A DNA stretch of 46,232 nucleotides from CALEAR01 sp035301485 (GTDB lineage: Bacteria; Pseudomonadota; Gammaproteobacteria; Pseudomonadales; Alcanivoracaceae), in assembly GCA_035301485.1 (NCBI GenBank), contig DATGUF010000032.1:1-46232 (forward strand), given 5' to 3'. This document shows, in pieces, positions 35,267-43,143 of this stretch (position 1 is the stretch's first letter; each line of letters begins with the position of its first letter). The notes under the pieces are model-generated. The model ran no database searches. It saw nothing but the letters and a program-made list of their open reading frames with translations, and had not been told where the DNA came from. The position numbers were made by a program, and so were the translations under genes.

Positions 35267-36020
35267 TTGTATCACTCCCTAGGTAAGCTTCAATTACCTG
35301 TTTGTTATTTCGAATTTCATCTGGAGTGCCTTCTGCAATTTTTCCACCATGATCAAGCACCATAATTTTGTCTGCCAAACTCATGATCATGTCCATTTTA
35401 TGTTCGATAAGACATACGGAAATACCGTGATCTACCATCTTGCGGATAATCTCAGCGAAACTCTCAGTTTCATCAGGATTAACCCCTCCCGCTGGCTCAT
35501 CGAGCAATACCAGCTTAGGCTCTGTAGTAAGTGCCAACGCAAAAGCAACACGCTTCTTTTCTTCTTGGCTAATATCTGCAGCCATACGGTGCCCAATATG
35601 GCTTAGGCCAACAAAATCAAGCATTTCTGCAGCTTTGTCGCGGCATAGCTGTTCCTCACGACGCAGGCGCTTAGAATTAACAAGCACGTCAATGAAGCGA
35701 GACTTAGTGCGAAGGCGATGGCCCACAATTAAATTGTCGAGTACAGTAAACTGATCAAACAGCGTTGTGCTTTGAAAGGTCCTTCCTATACCTAGTTTGG
35801 CCATTTTGTCACTTGGCAAACGCGTCACATCTTGGCCATTGAAATAAATTTGCCCAGACGTAGGTGTCATAGTCCCAGCTACTAAGTTAAAAAAGGTACT
35901 TTTACCGGCTCCGTTAGGTCCAATAATCGCGTTAATCTGGCTCGCAGGAAGTTTCACAGATACATCGTTCACTGCAGCCAAACCGCCAAACTGCTTTGTT
36001 AAATTTCTTACTTCAAGCAC
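35259..36020 (-). CDS. livG: ABC transporter ATPase (LivG family), diverged signature motif
   Basis: 253 residues. Walker A GPNGAGKST, Walker B LVLLDEPAGGVNPDE and a Q-loop region are intact. The ABC signature, normally LSGGQ or LSYGQ, reads DISQEEKKRVAFA here, with Glu in place of the usual second Gly. The ATPase may rely on the LivF signature for one of the two sites, or belong to a Liv subgroup in which this variant is normal. Overlaps livM by 8 bases. Confidence 0.9.
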   Translation of the reverse strand: MLEVRNLTKQFGGLAAVNDVSVKLPASQINAIIGPNGAGKSTFFNLVAGTMTPTSGQIYFNGQDVTRLPSDKMAKLGIGRTFQSTTLFDQFTVLDNLIVGHRLRTKSRFIDVLVNSKRLRREEQLCRDKAAEMLDFVGLSHIGHRMAADISQEEKKRVAFALALTTEPKLVLLDEPAGGVNPDETESFAEIIRKMVDHGISVCLIEHKMDMIMSLADKIMVLDHGGKIAEGTPDEIRNNKQVIEAYLGSDTNA

Positions 36021-37041
36021 GGTTTTTCTCCTCTACCTGTTTCTCTACCTGTTTCTGCTCAGCTGCTAAGCGCGCAGTTTGCTCCTCCGCCACTTTACGA
36101 TCGCGCCAAAAAAGGAAGTTACCAATAAGCCCCTTCGGCATGCCTATTACTAAAATAATTAATAATGGCCCAAACACGATCATGCGGAAATCTTCCAAGA
36201 ACTGGAGAATTTGAGTAAGCCAAGTAACTAAAATAGTGCCCGCTAATGGCCCCATAACAGTGCCAATACCACCGATAAGGAGGAAAGTCAGCATTTCAAA
36301 AGTATTTGTAACGTCTGCCTCATCTGGCCCAATGAAGCCCACCATACCTGCATACAGGGCACCAGCTAGGCCGGCATAAACGGTTGAAATAACAAAGGCC
36401 AACAGTTTATTTCTCATTAGGTTAATACCTAACGACTGTGCTAACTCTTCACTATTTCGAATAGCGAAAAAAGTGCGTCCTAAAATTGAATGACCAATGC
36501 GGCTAGCTATCCAAATAGCAATTACCATCAGGAATAACGCTAGATAATAGAAAGGAATGGTGGCACTAAAATCTACCAACCCAAAACCTTCGGGTGTAGG
36601 AATACCCATAATACCCACAGGGCCATTAGTGAGCGTATCCCATTTATCTATGACGATATAAATAATGAAACCCACACACATGGTGAAAATAGCAAAGTAA
36701 TGTTCGCTCAATCGCAATGAAACAATACCTGCTAAAAAACCTAGTACGGCAACGAACAAACCAGCCATGATGAAACCAGACCAGAATGACCAACCGTGAT
36801 CCGCACCCAGAATGGCTACCACATAAGCCCCTATCGCGAAAAACGCACCATGTGCTAGGTTTAATTGCCCACAATAACCCGTAAGAATATTCATGCCGTA
36901 CACAGCAATCGCCATCACGAAAGACATGGACATTACATACACTTTGTAATCATCATTAATGAACAAAGGAAAGAGAATGGCTAAAACAATCAGCAACCAT
37001 TTCATAAGAGGAGATACAAGAAAATCAGCTAAACGGCGCAT
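36013..37041 (-). CDS. livM: ABC transporter permease (LivM family)
   Basis: 342 residues, about 9-10 membrane spans. The LivM signature YCGQLNLAHGAFFAIGAY lies near residue 55, and SLGINLMRNKLLAFVIS in the EAA-like cytoplasmic loop contacts the ATPases. The C-terminus carries an extra charged, Gln/Glu/Lys-rich tail (about 312-342) predicted helical. Stop and start overlap its neighbours, typical of a tight liv operon. Confidence 0.92.
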   Translation of the reverse strand: MRRLADFLVSPLMKWLLIVLAILFPLFINDDYKVYVMSMSFVMAIAVYGMNILTGYCGQLNLAHGAFFAIGAYVVAILGADHGWSFWSGFIMAGLFVAVLGFLAGIVSLRLSEHYFAIFTMCVGFIIYIVIDKWDTLTNGPVGIMGIPTPEGFGLVDFSATIPFYYLALFLMVIAIWIASRIGHSILGRTFFAIRNSEELAQSLGINLMRNKLLAFVISTVYAGLAGALYAGMVGFIGPDEADVTNTFEMLTFLLIGGIGTVMGPLAGTILVTWLTQILQFLEDFRMIVFGPLLIILVIGMPKGLIGNFLFWRDRKVAEEQTARLAAEQKQVEKQVEEKNRA

Positions 37042-37904
37042 TAACGTACTCCTTTAGTGAACAAGCCAGTAGGACGAACGGAAAGAATGATCACTAAAAT
37101 ACCGAACGCAATGAGGTCTTTATAATCCGTGGAGATGTAATAACCACCTAAAGATTCACCCAAGCCGATAATTAGCCCACCAAGAATGGCACCAGGAATA
37201 CTGCCCATACCTCCTAGGATAATAATCACAAAGGCTTTCATAATGAGCAGATGCCCCATGGCTGGATACACCAGATTAATAGGTGCATATAATGTTGCGC
37301 CGACCGCTGCCAACACACCTGATATCGCAAATGTCATCATTGCTACTCGCGTAGCATTAATACCAACCAATGAAGCGCCTTCACGGTTTTGCGCCATGGC
37401 TACAATGGTGGAGCCCGTCATTGTTTTCTTTAAGAACAAATGCAGCCCTAACATCAGGGAGAATGCGCCACCTATAATTAGCAAGCGCTGCGCTGGAATA
37501 ACCAACCCACCAAAACTAAGTATCTCTGTATAAGGAGTGGGCAAACGACGGAACTCCGCGCCCCAATGCATCTGCACCATAGCTTCAAGAAACATCATGA
37601 TTCCGATAGCAGCAATCATGTCGTAGATTGGTACGGCATTACGTAAGGGGTTAAACACTAACCGTTCACAAAGCACTGCCAATAAGGCCACCACCACAGC
37701 TGCTACTGCCATAGCCACCCAGTAGTTACCGCCCATATCTACCATTACCACATAAGCGGCATAAGCCCCCACCATGTATAAGGCACCATGGGCAAAGTTA
37801 GGCACATGTAAAATGCCATAAACGAGAGTTAGCCCTAACGCAACTAGGCCATAAATACTGCCTAACGTAAGCCCATTTAGTATTTGCTGAAGAAAAACTT
37901 CCAA
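37041..37904 (-). CDS. livH: ABC transporter permease (LivH family)
   Basis: 287 residues from a TTG at 37904. AGGAG lies 7 bases upstream, and the protein then begins (M)EVFLQQILNGLTLGSIY, the usual LivH start. An ATG at 37937 would add eleven unconserved residues. About 8 spans; LVYGILHVPNFAHGALYMVG is the permease signature. Overlaps livM by one base. Confidence 0.9.
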   Translation of the reverse strand: MEVFLQQILNGLTLGSIYGLVALGLTLVYGILHVPNFAHGALYMVGAYAAYVVMVDMGGNYWVAMAVAAVVVALLAVLCERLVFNPLRNAVPIYDMIAAIGIMMFLEAMVQMHWGAEFRRLPTPYTEILSFGGLVIPAQRLLIIGGAFSLMLGLHLFLKKTMTGSTIVAMAQNREGASLVGINATRVAMMTFAISGVLAAVGATLYAPINLVYPAMGHLLIMKAFVIIILGGMGSIPGAILGGLIIGLGESLGGYYISTDYKDLIAFGILVIILSVRPTGLFTKGVR

Positions 37905-37921
37905 AGCTAGTACTCCTTTTC

Positions 37922-37947
37922 GCCTCATCAAACTCAAGTGATGAGGC
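37922..37947. repeat. Hairpin just upstream of livH
   Basis: GCCTCATCA / TGATGAGGC, a perfect 9-base inverted repeat with an 8-base loop, immediately upstream of the livH ribosome binding site and 88 bases past the ligase stop. It lacks a T-run, so it is possibly a post-transcriptional element that sets liv versus ligase levels. Confidence 0.4.
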
Positions 37948-38035
37948 TCTTTGAATTATTATACTTTGTAGCGTCATAACGGTTGCCGAGAGAAAACACT
38001 AACAAGTTCTCACTCAAAAAACCATTATTAAAACA

Positions 38036-39697
38036 CTATTCCATTTTACCCCATTCTTCTTCTTGCATTGCACGCCACAACACCTTTCCTGTTGGCGACA
38101 AAGGCAAGCTAGAACGAAACTCTACAACTCTTGGTACCTTATAAGCTGCCATTTGGCCGCGGGCCCACTCAATAATGTCATTTTCTGAAACGTCCTTCAC
38201 TGACTCCCTCAATACCACACATGCTTTAACTGTTTCACCACGACGCTCGTCTGGCGTTGAAATAACACATGCCTGCTGCACAGCTGGATGGTGATACAAC
38301 ATCCCCTCTACTTCGGCAGGCCATACTTTATAGCCCGACGCATTGATCATGCGCTTGAGCCTATCAACGATAAAAAAGTAACCCTCTTCATCGTAGTAGC
38401 CCATATCGCCGGTACGGAAAAATTGCTTACCATTAACGTTAATAAAAGCTTCTTCTGTTTCTTGCGGTAAATTCCAGTAGCCTTGGAAAACTTGCGGGGC
38501 AGAGAGAATAATCTCCCCTACCTCACCCACATCAAGCAATTTGCCTGTATCACTATCGTAAATTTGCGCATCTACATCGAATACAGGAATTCCCAAGCAT
38601 TGAGCTTTAGGCTTTGAAGTAGGATTAATATGAGTACCAGCCATGGTTTCTGAAAGGCCATATCCTTCCATATACCTCAAGCCCGTTAACTCCATTAATT
38701 TATTAGAAATAGCCTCTGGCATAGCAGCACCACCGCCACCCACATTCTCTAGTGAGCTCAAATCATAACTTTTCACGCTAGGATCAGAGAGTAAATCAAT
38801 GGCCATGGTAACGATGTTCACCCAGCGCCCTACGCGATAGCGCTCAATAAGCTGAGCAGCTACCTCACGATTCCAACGCGTCATTAATACGATGGTACTG
38901 CCACTATAAATAGGTGAATTCATAGAGCCTTGCATACCCGTTACATGGAAATACGGTAACGTAGCAAGAATAACTGACTCAGATGTGTTTTCTGTCCACA
39001 GGCTGCCCTGAACACAAGTTGCCATTACTGAACGGTGAGTGTGCATACAGCCTTTAGGTGCTCCAGTAGTGCCCGAGCTATAAGGAAACACTGCCAAATC
39101 ATCGGGGCCCACCACTAATGGCCCAGGCGTAAGCTGTTGCGCAAGAGCATCCTGCCAACTAATAGCACCGGCCTCTGTAATTGGCTGTGCTCGCTCCGCC
39201 ACTTCTTCAGGCAACATCAAATCCGTTGCCACTTTAATATAGTCGTTGTAAGCGGCTACGATCACATGCTCAAGTTGATGACTACCAATTTTACCCAAGA
39301 TATAAGGCGCCACTTCTTGCGAAGCTATAGCTATGCTCGCACCTGTGTCGTGCAAATAGTGATCAAGCTCAGCAGCTCGATTCATAGGGTTAATGGGAAC
39401 CACTACAGCATTGGCGCGCAAAATTGCATAAAAACTGATAATAAACTGGGGCGCATTTTGCATATACAGCAGTACACGATCACCTTTCTGAACGCCTTGT
39501 TGCATTAAATAGCCAGCAAGAGCATCCACCTGCTCTTGCAACATTCGATAGGTTATCGGTGTGTCATAGTAGATAATGGCGTTGTGATCGGGGTAACGCA
39601 TAGCCGTCACAGCCAAATTGGTGTACAGGCAGGTTTGCGGCAATTGTAAAGTACGAGGAAGATTTTCAGGCCAAACTTGAAAGTGACGGTCAAACAT
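38036..39697 (-). CDS. AMP-forming acyl-CoA ligase
   Basis: 553 residues, usual length. ANL-superfamily motifs: YSSGTTGAPKGCMHTH (P-loop, about 210-225), YGLSETMAGTH (A5), FRTGDMGYYDEEGYFF and VDRLKRMINASGYKV (hinge and A8), and PLSPTGKVLWR with the catalytic Lys. It activates a free carboxylic acid to its CoA thioester with ATP. First gene of the run ligase-livHMGFK-fusion enzyme-dehydrogenases, so it probably activates the imported acid. Upstream lie two palindromes, GACTAGCTAGTC and CATACTA-N4-GTATGT. Substrate not determinable; the pim-like gene set suggests a medium-chain or dicarboxylic acid. Confidence 0.9.
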   Translation of the reverse strand: MFDRHFQVWPENLPRTLQLPQTCLYTNLAVTAMRYPDHNAIIYYDTPITYRMLQEQVDALAGYLMQQGVQKGDRVLLYMQNAPQFIISFYAILRANAVVVPINPMNRAAELDHYLHDTGASIAIASQEVAPYILGKIGSHQLEHVIVAAYNDYIKVATDLMLPEEVAERAQPITEAGAISWQDALAQQLTPGPLVVGPDDLAVFPYSSGTTGAPKGCMHTHRSVMATCVQGSLWTENTSESVILATLPYFHVTGMQGSMNSPIYSGSTIVLMTRWNREVAAQLIERYRVGRWVNIVTMAIDLLSDPSVKSYDLSSLENVGGGGAAMPEAISNKLMELTGLRYMEGYGLSETMAGTHINPTSKPKAQCLGIPVFDVDAQIYDSDTGKLLDVGEVGEIILSAPQVFQGYWNLPQETEEAFINVNGKQFFRTGDMGYYDEEGYFFIVDRLKRMINASGYKVWPAEVEGMLYHHPAVQQACVISTPDERRGETVKACVVLRESVKDVSENDIIEWARGQMAAYKVPRVVEFRSSLPLSPTGKVLWRAMQEEEWGKME

Positions 39698-39772
39698 AAA
39701 TTTCTCCCGTGTTTAGCAGCATATAGTGCCGCCGTATTGTTATTATTCTTAGCTCGATCAAAATTTACTTTT

Positions 39773-39784
39773 GACTAGCTAGTC
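39773..39784. promoter_or_regulatory. GACTAGCTAGTC palindrome, copy 1
   Basis: Perfect 12-base palindrome 76 bases before the acyl-CoA ligase start. Shares 10 of 12 positions with GACCAACTAGTC at 43124-43135, in front of the tetR/acyl-CoA dehydrogenase pair. A good candidate operator for that TetR protein. Confidence 0.5.
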
Positions 39785-39890
39785 GCCAAGTGCGAATAAA
39801 TCTGACATGTTTGCTGGCAAGGGTCAACACCATTTTGAAACATCATTTCATTTTACAGGCTGACTGCTCAATATCCAGCCAAACCAGCAC

Positions 39891-39907
39891 CATACTACAT
39901 AGTATGT
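39891..39907. promoter_or_regulatory. CATACTA-N4-GTATGT palindrome, copy 2
   Basis: CATACTACATAGTATGT, 14 of 17 identical to the element upstream of the quinone oxidoreductase. About 190 bases before the ligase start. Confidence 0.55.
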
Positions 39908-39977
39908 ATGTAGCAACAGTAAAACGACTTACTTAAAGAAGCAACCTGTACATTCTTATTAATGGTGAAAAAGAAAA

Positions 39978-40010
39978 GCCGCCGTCGCATTCCCTCTACG
40001 CTAGTGCGGC
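39978..40010 (-). terminator. Weak terminator after the thioesterase gene
   Basis: GCCGC / GCGGC arms on the minus strand followed by TTTTCTTTTT, about 10 bases past the stop. The stem is short and the loop long, so support is modest. Confidence 0.35.
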
Positions 40011-40020
40011 AAAAAAACTA

Positions 40021-40449
40021 CTACTCGGTCGGTTCGGAGCGGTAACGAAAAGTACCTTCACCCATAGCGATTAAATTGTCTTGATCGTCTAAAATTTCCA
40101 CTGTACTAAAGTAAATTCGGCGGCCAGCACCGCGTAGCGTCCCAACCGCACGAATCACCCCCCCTGTGCACTGACCAGTAAAAGTGCTAGTCATACTTAG
40201 CGTGAGTGCTTTGCGCACCACCTTTGGGTCTGGGCTATAAGTACCCGCACAAGCACCAGCAATATCGATCAGGGTTGCCAAAACGCCACCATGCACTGTA
40301 CCACCTAGGTTTAGGTGCTTAGTCTCGATGCGCAGACCTACTACCACGCGCCCTTCTTCCCATTCCATAAAACGCAGCCCCACCACCCCCGGGAAACCGC
40401 TAGCGAAACGAGCTGACACTGCTTCGAGATCTAAACCTTTATTATTCAT
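40021..40449 (-). CDS. Hotdog-fold thioesterase (PaaI family)
   Basis: 142 residues. PaaI-type hotdog domain with the motif NLGGTVHGGVLATLIDIAGACAG (His and Gly of HGG, Asp in the helix) and a C-terminal strand VEILDDQDNLIAMGEGTFRY. It hydrolyses acyl-CoA thioesters, often those stuck in aromatic or branched-chain catabolism, freeing CoA. It lies 29 bases downstream of the IclR regulator on the same strand and is likely cotranscribed with it. Confidence 0.85.
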   Translation of the reverse strand: MNNKGLDLEAVSARFASGFPGVVGLRFMEWEEGRVVVGLRIETKHLNLGGTVHGGVLATLIDIAGACAGTYSPDPKVVRKALTLSMTSTFTGQCTGGVIRAVGTLRGAGRRIYFSTVEILDDQDNLIAMGEGTFRYRSEPTE

Positions 40450-40478
40450 ATTTTACCTATTTGTAATTCTAAGCTAGT

Positions 40479-41264
40479 TTATTCAAATTTTTCTTGCATT
40501 ATGTTTTCTACTTTTTGCGCTATCTTTAACAGCCGTGGTCCAAGATTTTCCACTAACACCTTACGGTTTAACCTCAACGCGGAGCCACCGCAGTTCATCA
40601 CTATAATGCGGCCATCACCCAAGTGGACAGGCACCCCCACCCCGCTCACGTCAGCATTCCACTGCCCTTCAGCAAGGCAAAAACCATACTGTTCATAATC
40701 CTCAAACGCTTTCTGCAAACCACGTTCTATCTCTGGCCACTCTGCCGGGTTCTCTTTCTCGATCGCGGCTAAATACTTTGCACGGCTTTTTTCTGGCTGC
40801 GCTGCAAGATAAGCGCGCCCCAAAGCTGATGTTCCCAAAGGCACTTGCGACCCCACCGATAACCTCAATACCAATGGCCCAGTTCCATGACACACTTGAA
40901 TATAAGTCACCGTCGTTCCTTCCACCGTGGCAATTGCCACCATGCAGTCAGTAGCATCAGCTAACTCTTGCATATAAGGTCGCGCAACAGCGCGCACACT
41001 CTCACTTGCTAAATAACGATAACCCAACTCAAGCACACCTGAACCTAAACGATACTTTTCCAAGTGGCCTGAGTAATTCAAATAACCCAACTGCGTTAGC
41101 GTAGCAGTCATTCTAGATACCGTAGGTCGTGGAATACCTGTACGGCTTGCTAGTTCCGCATTACCTAAATACTCGTCTTTTGGCCCAAAGCAACGCAAGA
41201 TCTGCAAACCACGCGCTAAAGCGGTAACGAAATTTCTGTCTTTTACTACTTCCTTATTTGACAC
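40479..41264 (-). CDS. IclR-family transcriptional regulator
   Basis: 261 residues from a GTG at 41264, chosen because GGGAG lies 6 bases upstream and the product then begins MSNKEVVKDRNFVTALARG, the usual IclR lead. An ATG at 41291 is the alternative, with a poor ribosome site. N-terminal winged helix (about 10-75: ARGLQILRCF, GNAELASRTGIPRPTVSRM) and a C-terminal ligand-binding domain (LSVGSQVPLGTSALGRAYLA). The helix-turn-helix resembles PcaR/PcaU-type regulators of acid catabolism. Divergent from the crotonase; the 7-base inverted repeat between them (41308-41330) is a likely operator. It probably responds to a pathway acid or CoA ester. Confidence 0.9.
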   Translation of the reverse strand: MSNKEVVKDRNFVTALARGLQILRCFGPKDEYLGNAELASRTGIPRPTVSRMTATLTQLGYLNYSGHLEKYRLGSGVLELGYRYLASESVRAVARPYMQELADATDCMVAIATVEGTTVTYIQVCHGTGPLVLRLSVGSQVPLGTSALGRAYLAAQPEKSRAKYLAAIEKENPAEWPEIERGLQKAFEDYEQYGFCLAEGQWNADVSGVGVPVHLGDGRIIVMNCGGSALRLNRKVLVENLGPRLLKIAQKVENIMQEKFE

Positions 41265-41307
41265 GCCACACTCCCGAAGGTAATTGCCCATTTCTAAAAT
41301 GCCTAAA

Positions 41308-41330
41308 AAGTTTGTAAATATAGCAAACTT
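41308..41330. promoter_or_regulatory. Inverted repeat AAGTTTG-N9-CAAACTT
   Basis: Perfect 7-base arms, 9-base AT-rich spacer, centred between the iclR gene and the crotonase. Location and dyad symmetry suit an IclR operator controlling both directions. Confidence 0.5.
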
Positions 41331-41489
41331 GGGCCACTAACCAGTATCACTAAGCTGTACCTCTAAGTGTTTACAGCCAACACTTTAAAGTTTTGCGCAC
41401 CACTGCTACTCTCAGCGGGAGCCACATTATGGAACACTATTCTATTTTTAACAAAAATAGCAACTCAAACAACAAATAAAAGGCAAACC

Positions 41490-42263
41490 ATGTCCAATAT
41501 TTCATTAAAAAGCGGCTTAATCCGTGTAACTCAGCAAGCTCCCCTACTCATTGTTACGCTGGCCAGACCAGAAAAACTCAACGCCCTTACCGTTGATATG
41601 TACAAAGACCTCTATACCGTGACACGCTTTTTTGATCGTGAAGATCAATTTAGCACCATGCTCATTAACGCCGATGGCAATGCTTTTTGTGCGGGAAATG
41701 ACATCAATGATTTTTTGAACGCAACACCTGAAAGCAGAAAAGATGGCAAGCTTAGCCCCGCAATGGATTTCGTTTTAGCCTTAGCTAGCACAGACAAAAC
41801 TGTGATCGCTGCGGTACAAGGTAACGCTACGGGCATTGGTACCACGATGCTGCTACACACCGACTTAGTAATCGCCTCTGAAGACGCCTTGTTGCATACT
41901 GCTTTTATTCAACTCGGCCTTGTTCCCGAAGCTGGTTCAAGCCTGCTATTACCTCAATTAGTAGGCAAGCAAAACGCCGCACGTTTGTTGATAGCAGGGG
42001 ATAGATTAACAGCTCAAGAAGCCAAAGAGATGGGGTTAATTGCTTACGTTGCACCTACAGCTGAGCTGCAAGAAGCCGCACTAGAGCTCGCGAACAAAGT
42101 GGCAAACTACTTCCCTGAAGCGTTAAAGGCCACTAAAGCCCTAATGAAAATCCCGCACCAAAAACTTGAAGAAAGAATTGCGAAAGAGTCAGTACTATTT
42201 GCTGAACGCATGTTTAGCGAAGAAACCCAAGCACTATTTAAGCGCTTTGTTACAAAGAAATAA
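41490..42263 (+). CDS. Enoyl-CoA hydratase/isomerase family protein
   Basis: 257 residues from the ATG at 41490, with AAAAGG about 7 bases upstream. The in-frame ATG at 41367 lies in the promoter region and adds an unrelated lead. Crotonase fold: oxyanion-hole segments CAGNDINDF and QGNATGIGTTM, and FIQLGLVPEAGSSLLLP. One Glu in the second segment (VPEAG) is kept. The first catalytic Glu, usual in GGGxE, is Thr/Met-rich here (GIGTTMLL), which favours an isomerase-type or otherwise specialised activity over a classic hydratase. Divergent from the IclR gene. Confidence 0.85.
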   Translation: MSNISLKSGLIRVTQQAPLLIVTLARPEKLNALTVDMYKDLYTVTRFFDREDQFSTMLINADGNAFCAGNDINDFLNATPESRKDGKLSPAMDFVLALASTDKTVIAAVQGNATGIGTTMLLHTDLVIASEDALLHTAFIQLGLVPEAGSSLLLPQLVGKQNAARLLIAGDRLTAQEAKEMGLIAYVAPTAELQEAALELANKVANYFPEALKATKALMKIPHQKLEERIAKESVLFAERMFSEETQALFKRFVTKK

Positions 42264-42274
42264 CCACCTACAAT

Positions 42275-42307
42275 ACGCCTCAGAACACTTCGGTTGTTCT
42301 GGGGCGT
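42275..42307 (+). terminator. Terminator after the crotonase gene
   Basis: ACGCCTCAGAACA / TGTTCTGGGGCGT, a 13-base stem (one G-U pair) with a TTCG-containing loop, 12 bases past the stop. Only a weak T-run follows; the stem itself is strong. Confidence 0.7.
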
Positions 42308-42397
42308 TGAAAAACAACCGTACATAAGCGCTTAACAACAGCGCAAAACCGATGCCACCCGCCATAATTTAGTAAGAAAATATTGCAACCCTAACAT

Positions 42398-43027
42398 TTA
42401 AGCGGCTTTCATAACCCCCAGCAACACAGTATCTACTAATGTTTGCACCAGCTTTTCACGCTCAGCGTCTGTTTCATCTAATCGAGGCTGATACCAAGAA
42501 ATGATCGAGTTAAGCCCTGCCAAAATCGGTTTCACAGCCAGTTTAGGATTGCTTGAAAACAACTCACCTTCCTCTACTCCCTGCGAAAGCACCGTTAAAA
42601 AAACCTCTTCGTACTCTATTCGCCGCGCTTGTAACAGCCTTAGCTGGCGACGCTGAGCCTCATTGCTTAGGTGGTGTAAATGCATTTGCACCCCTTCAGA
42701 CATTGTTCGCTGAAAAGGCTGAGTTGCAATGAGTGTGCGTGCGTGTGCCAAACACATCTGATGGAAACGCTCTTGCGCTGTCATTTCTTGCTTCAACAAA
42801 GGGTTTATCACCACAAAGAGAGCATCCATACCGCGTTGGTGTATCTCAAAAAACAACTCGGCTTTGGAACCAAAATAATGGTATACCATGCCCTTAGTAG
42901 CGCCGATTCTCTCGGCAATATCATCAATACTGGTTGCGCTAAAACCGCGCTCCATAAAACACCTTGCACCAGATTCTAAAATTGCCTCTTTCGGGCTCTT
43001 CGATGGAGCTAGTTCAGCAGAATTCAT
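42398..43027 (-). CDS. TetR-family transcriptional regulator
   Basis: 209 residues. N-terminal TetR helix-turn-helix (about 12-58: ILESGARCFMERGFSATSID, AERIGATKGMVYHYFGSKAELFFE), then a helical ligand-binding domain with no recognisable specificity. Divergent from an acyl-CoA dehydrogenase operon, the classic setting for a repressor released by an acyl-CoA. The dyad GACCAACTAGTC between the two genes is a likely autoregulatory operator; a near copy occurs upstream of the acyl-CoA ligase 3.4 kb away, implying the same regulator may control both units. Confidence 0.9.
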   Translation of the reverse strand: MNSAELAPSKSPKEAILESGARCFMERGFSATSIDDIAERIGATKGMVYHYFGSKAELFFEIHQRGMDALFVVINPLLKQEMTAQERFHQMCLAHARTLIATQPFQRTMSEGVQMHLHHLSNEAQRRQLRLLQARRIEYEEVFLTVLSQGVEEGELFSSNPKLAVKPILAGLNSIISWYQPRLDETDAEREKLVQTLVDTVLLGVMKAA

Positions 43028-43043
43028 TGTATTCTCTTTTTTG

Positions 43044-43071
43044 TTGACAAGATTAAGCGAGCAAATACTAA
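43044..43071 (+). promoter_or_regulatory. Candidate promoter for the acyl-CoA dehydrogenase/MaoC operon
   Basis: A consensus -35 TTGACA, 16-base spacer, and a poor -10 TACTAA. The candidate operator GACCAACTAGTC lies downstream (43124-43135). The -10 is weak, so confidence is low. Confidence 0.3.
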
Positions 43072-43123
43072 CACGCTTGATTTTTTACAGCCAAACCCTA
43101 AGCACAAGAAAAGTACTAGACAG

Positions 43124-43135
43124 GACCAACTAGTC
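43124..43135. promoter_or_regulatory. GACCAACTAGTC dyad, copy 2
   Basis: Imperfect palindrome 9 bases before the first ATG of the acyl-CoA dehydrogenase, between it and tetR. It shares TGACTAG.T.GTC with the ligase-upstream element when read on the minus strand. Probably the TetR operator. Confidence 0.5.
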
Positions 43136-43143
43136 AGTGTTAA

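Larger units (their letters stand above)
39698..40020. other. Promoter region of the ligase operon
   Basis: 323 bases without genes between the ligase start and the thioesterase stop. It holds GACTAGCTAGTC (39773-39784), CATACTA-N4-GTATGT (39891-39907) and a weak terminator (39978-40010). No short gene supportable. Confidence 0.6.
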
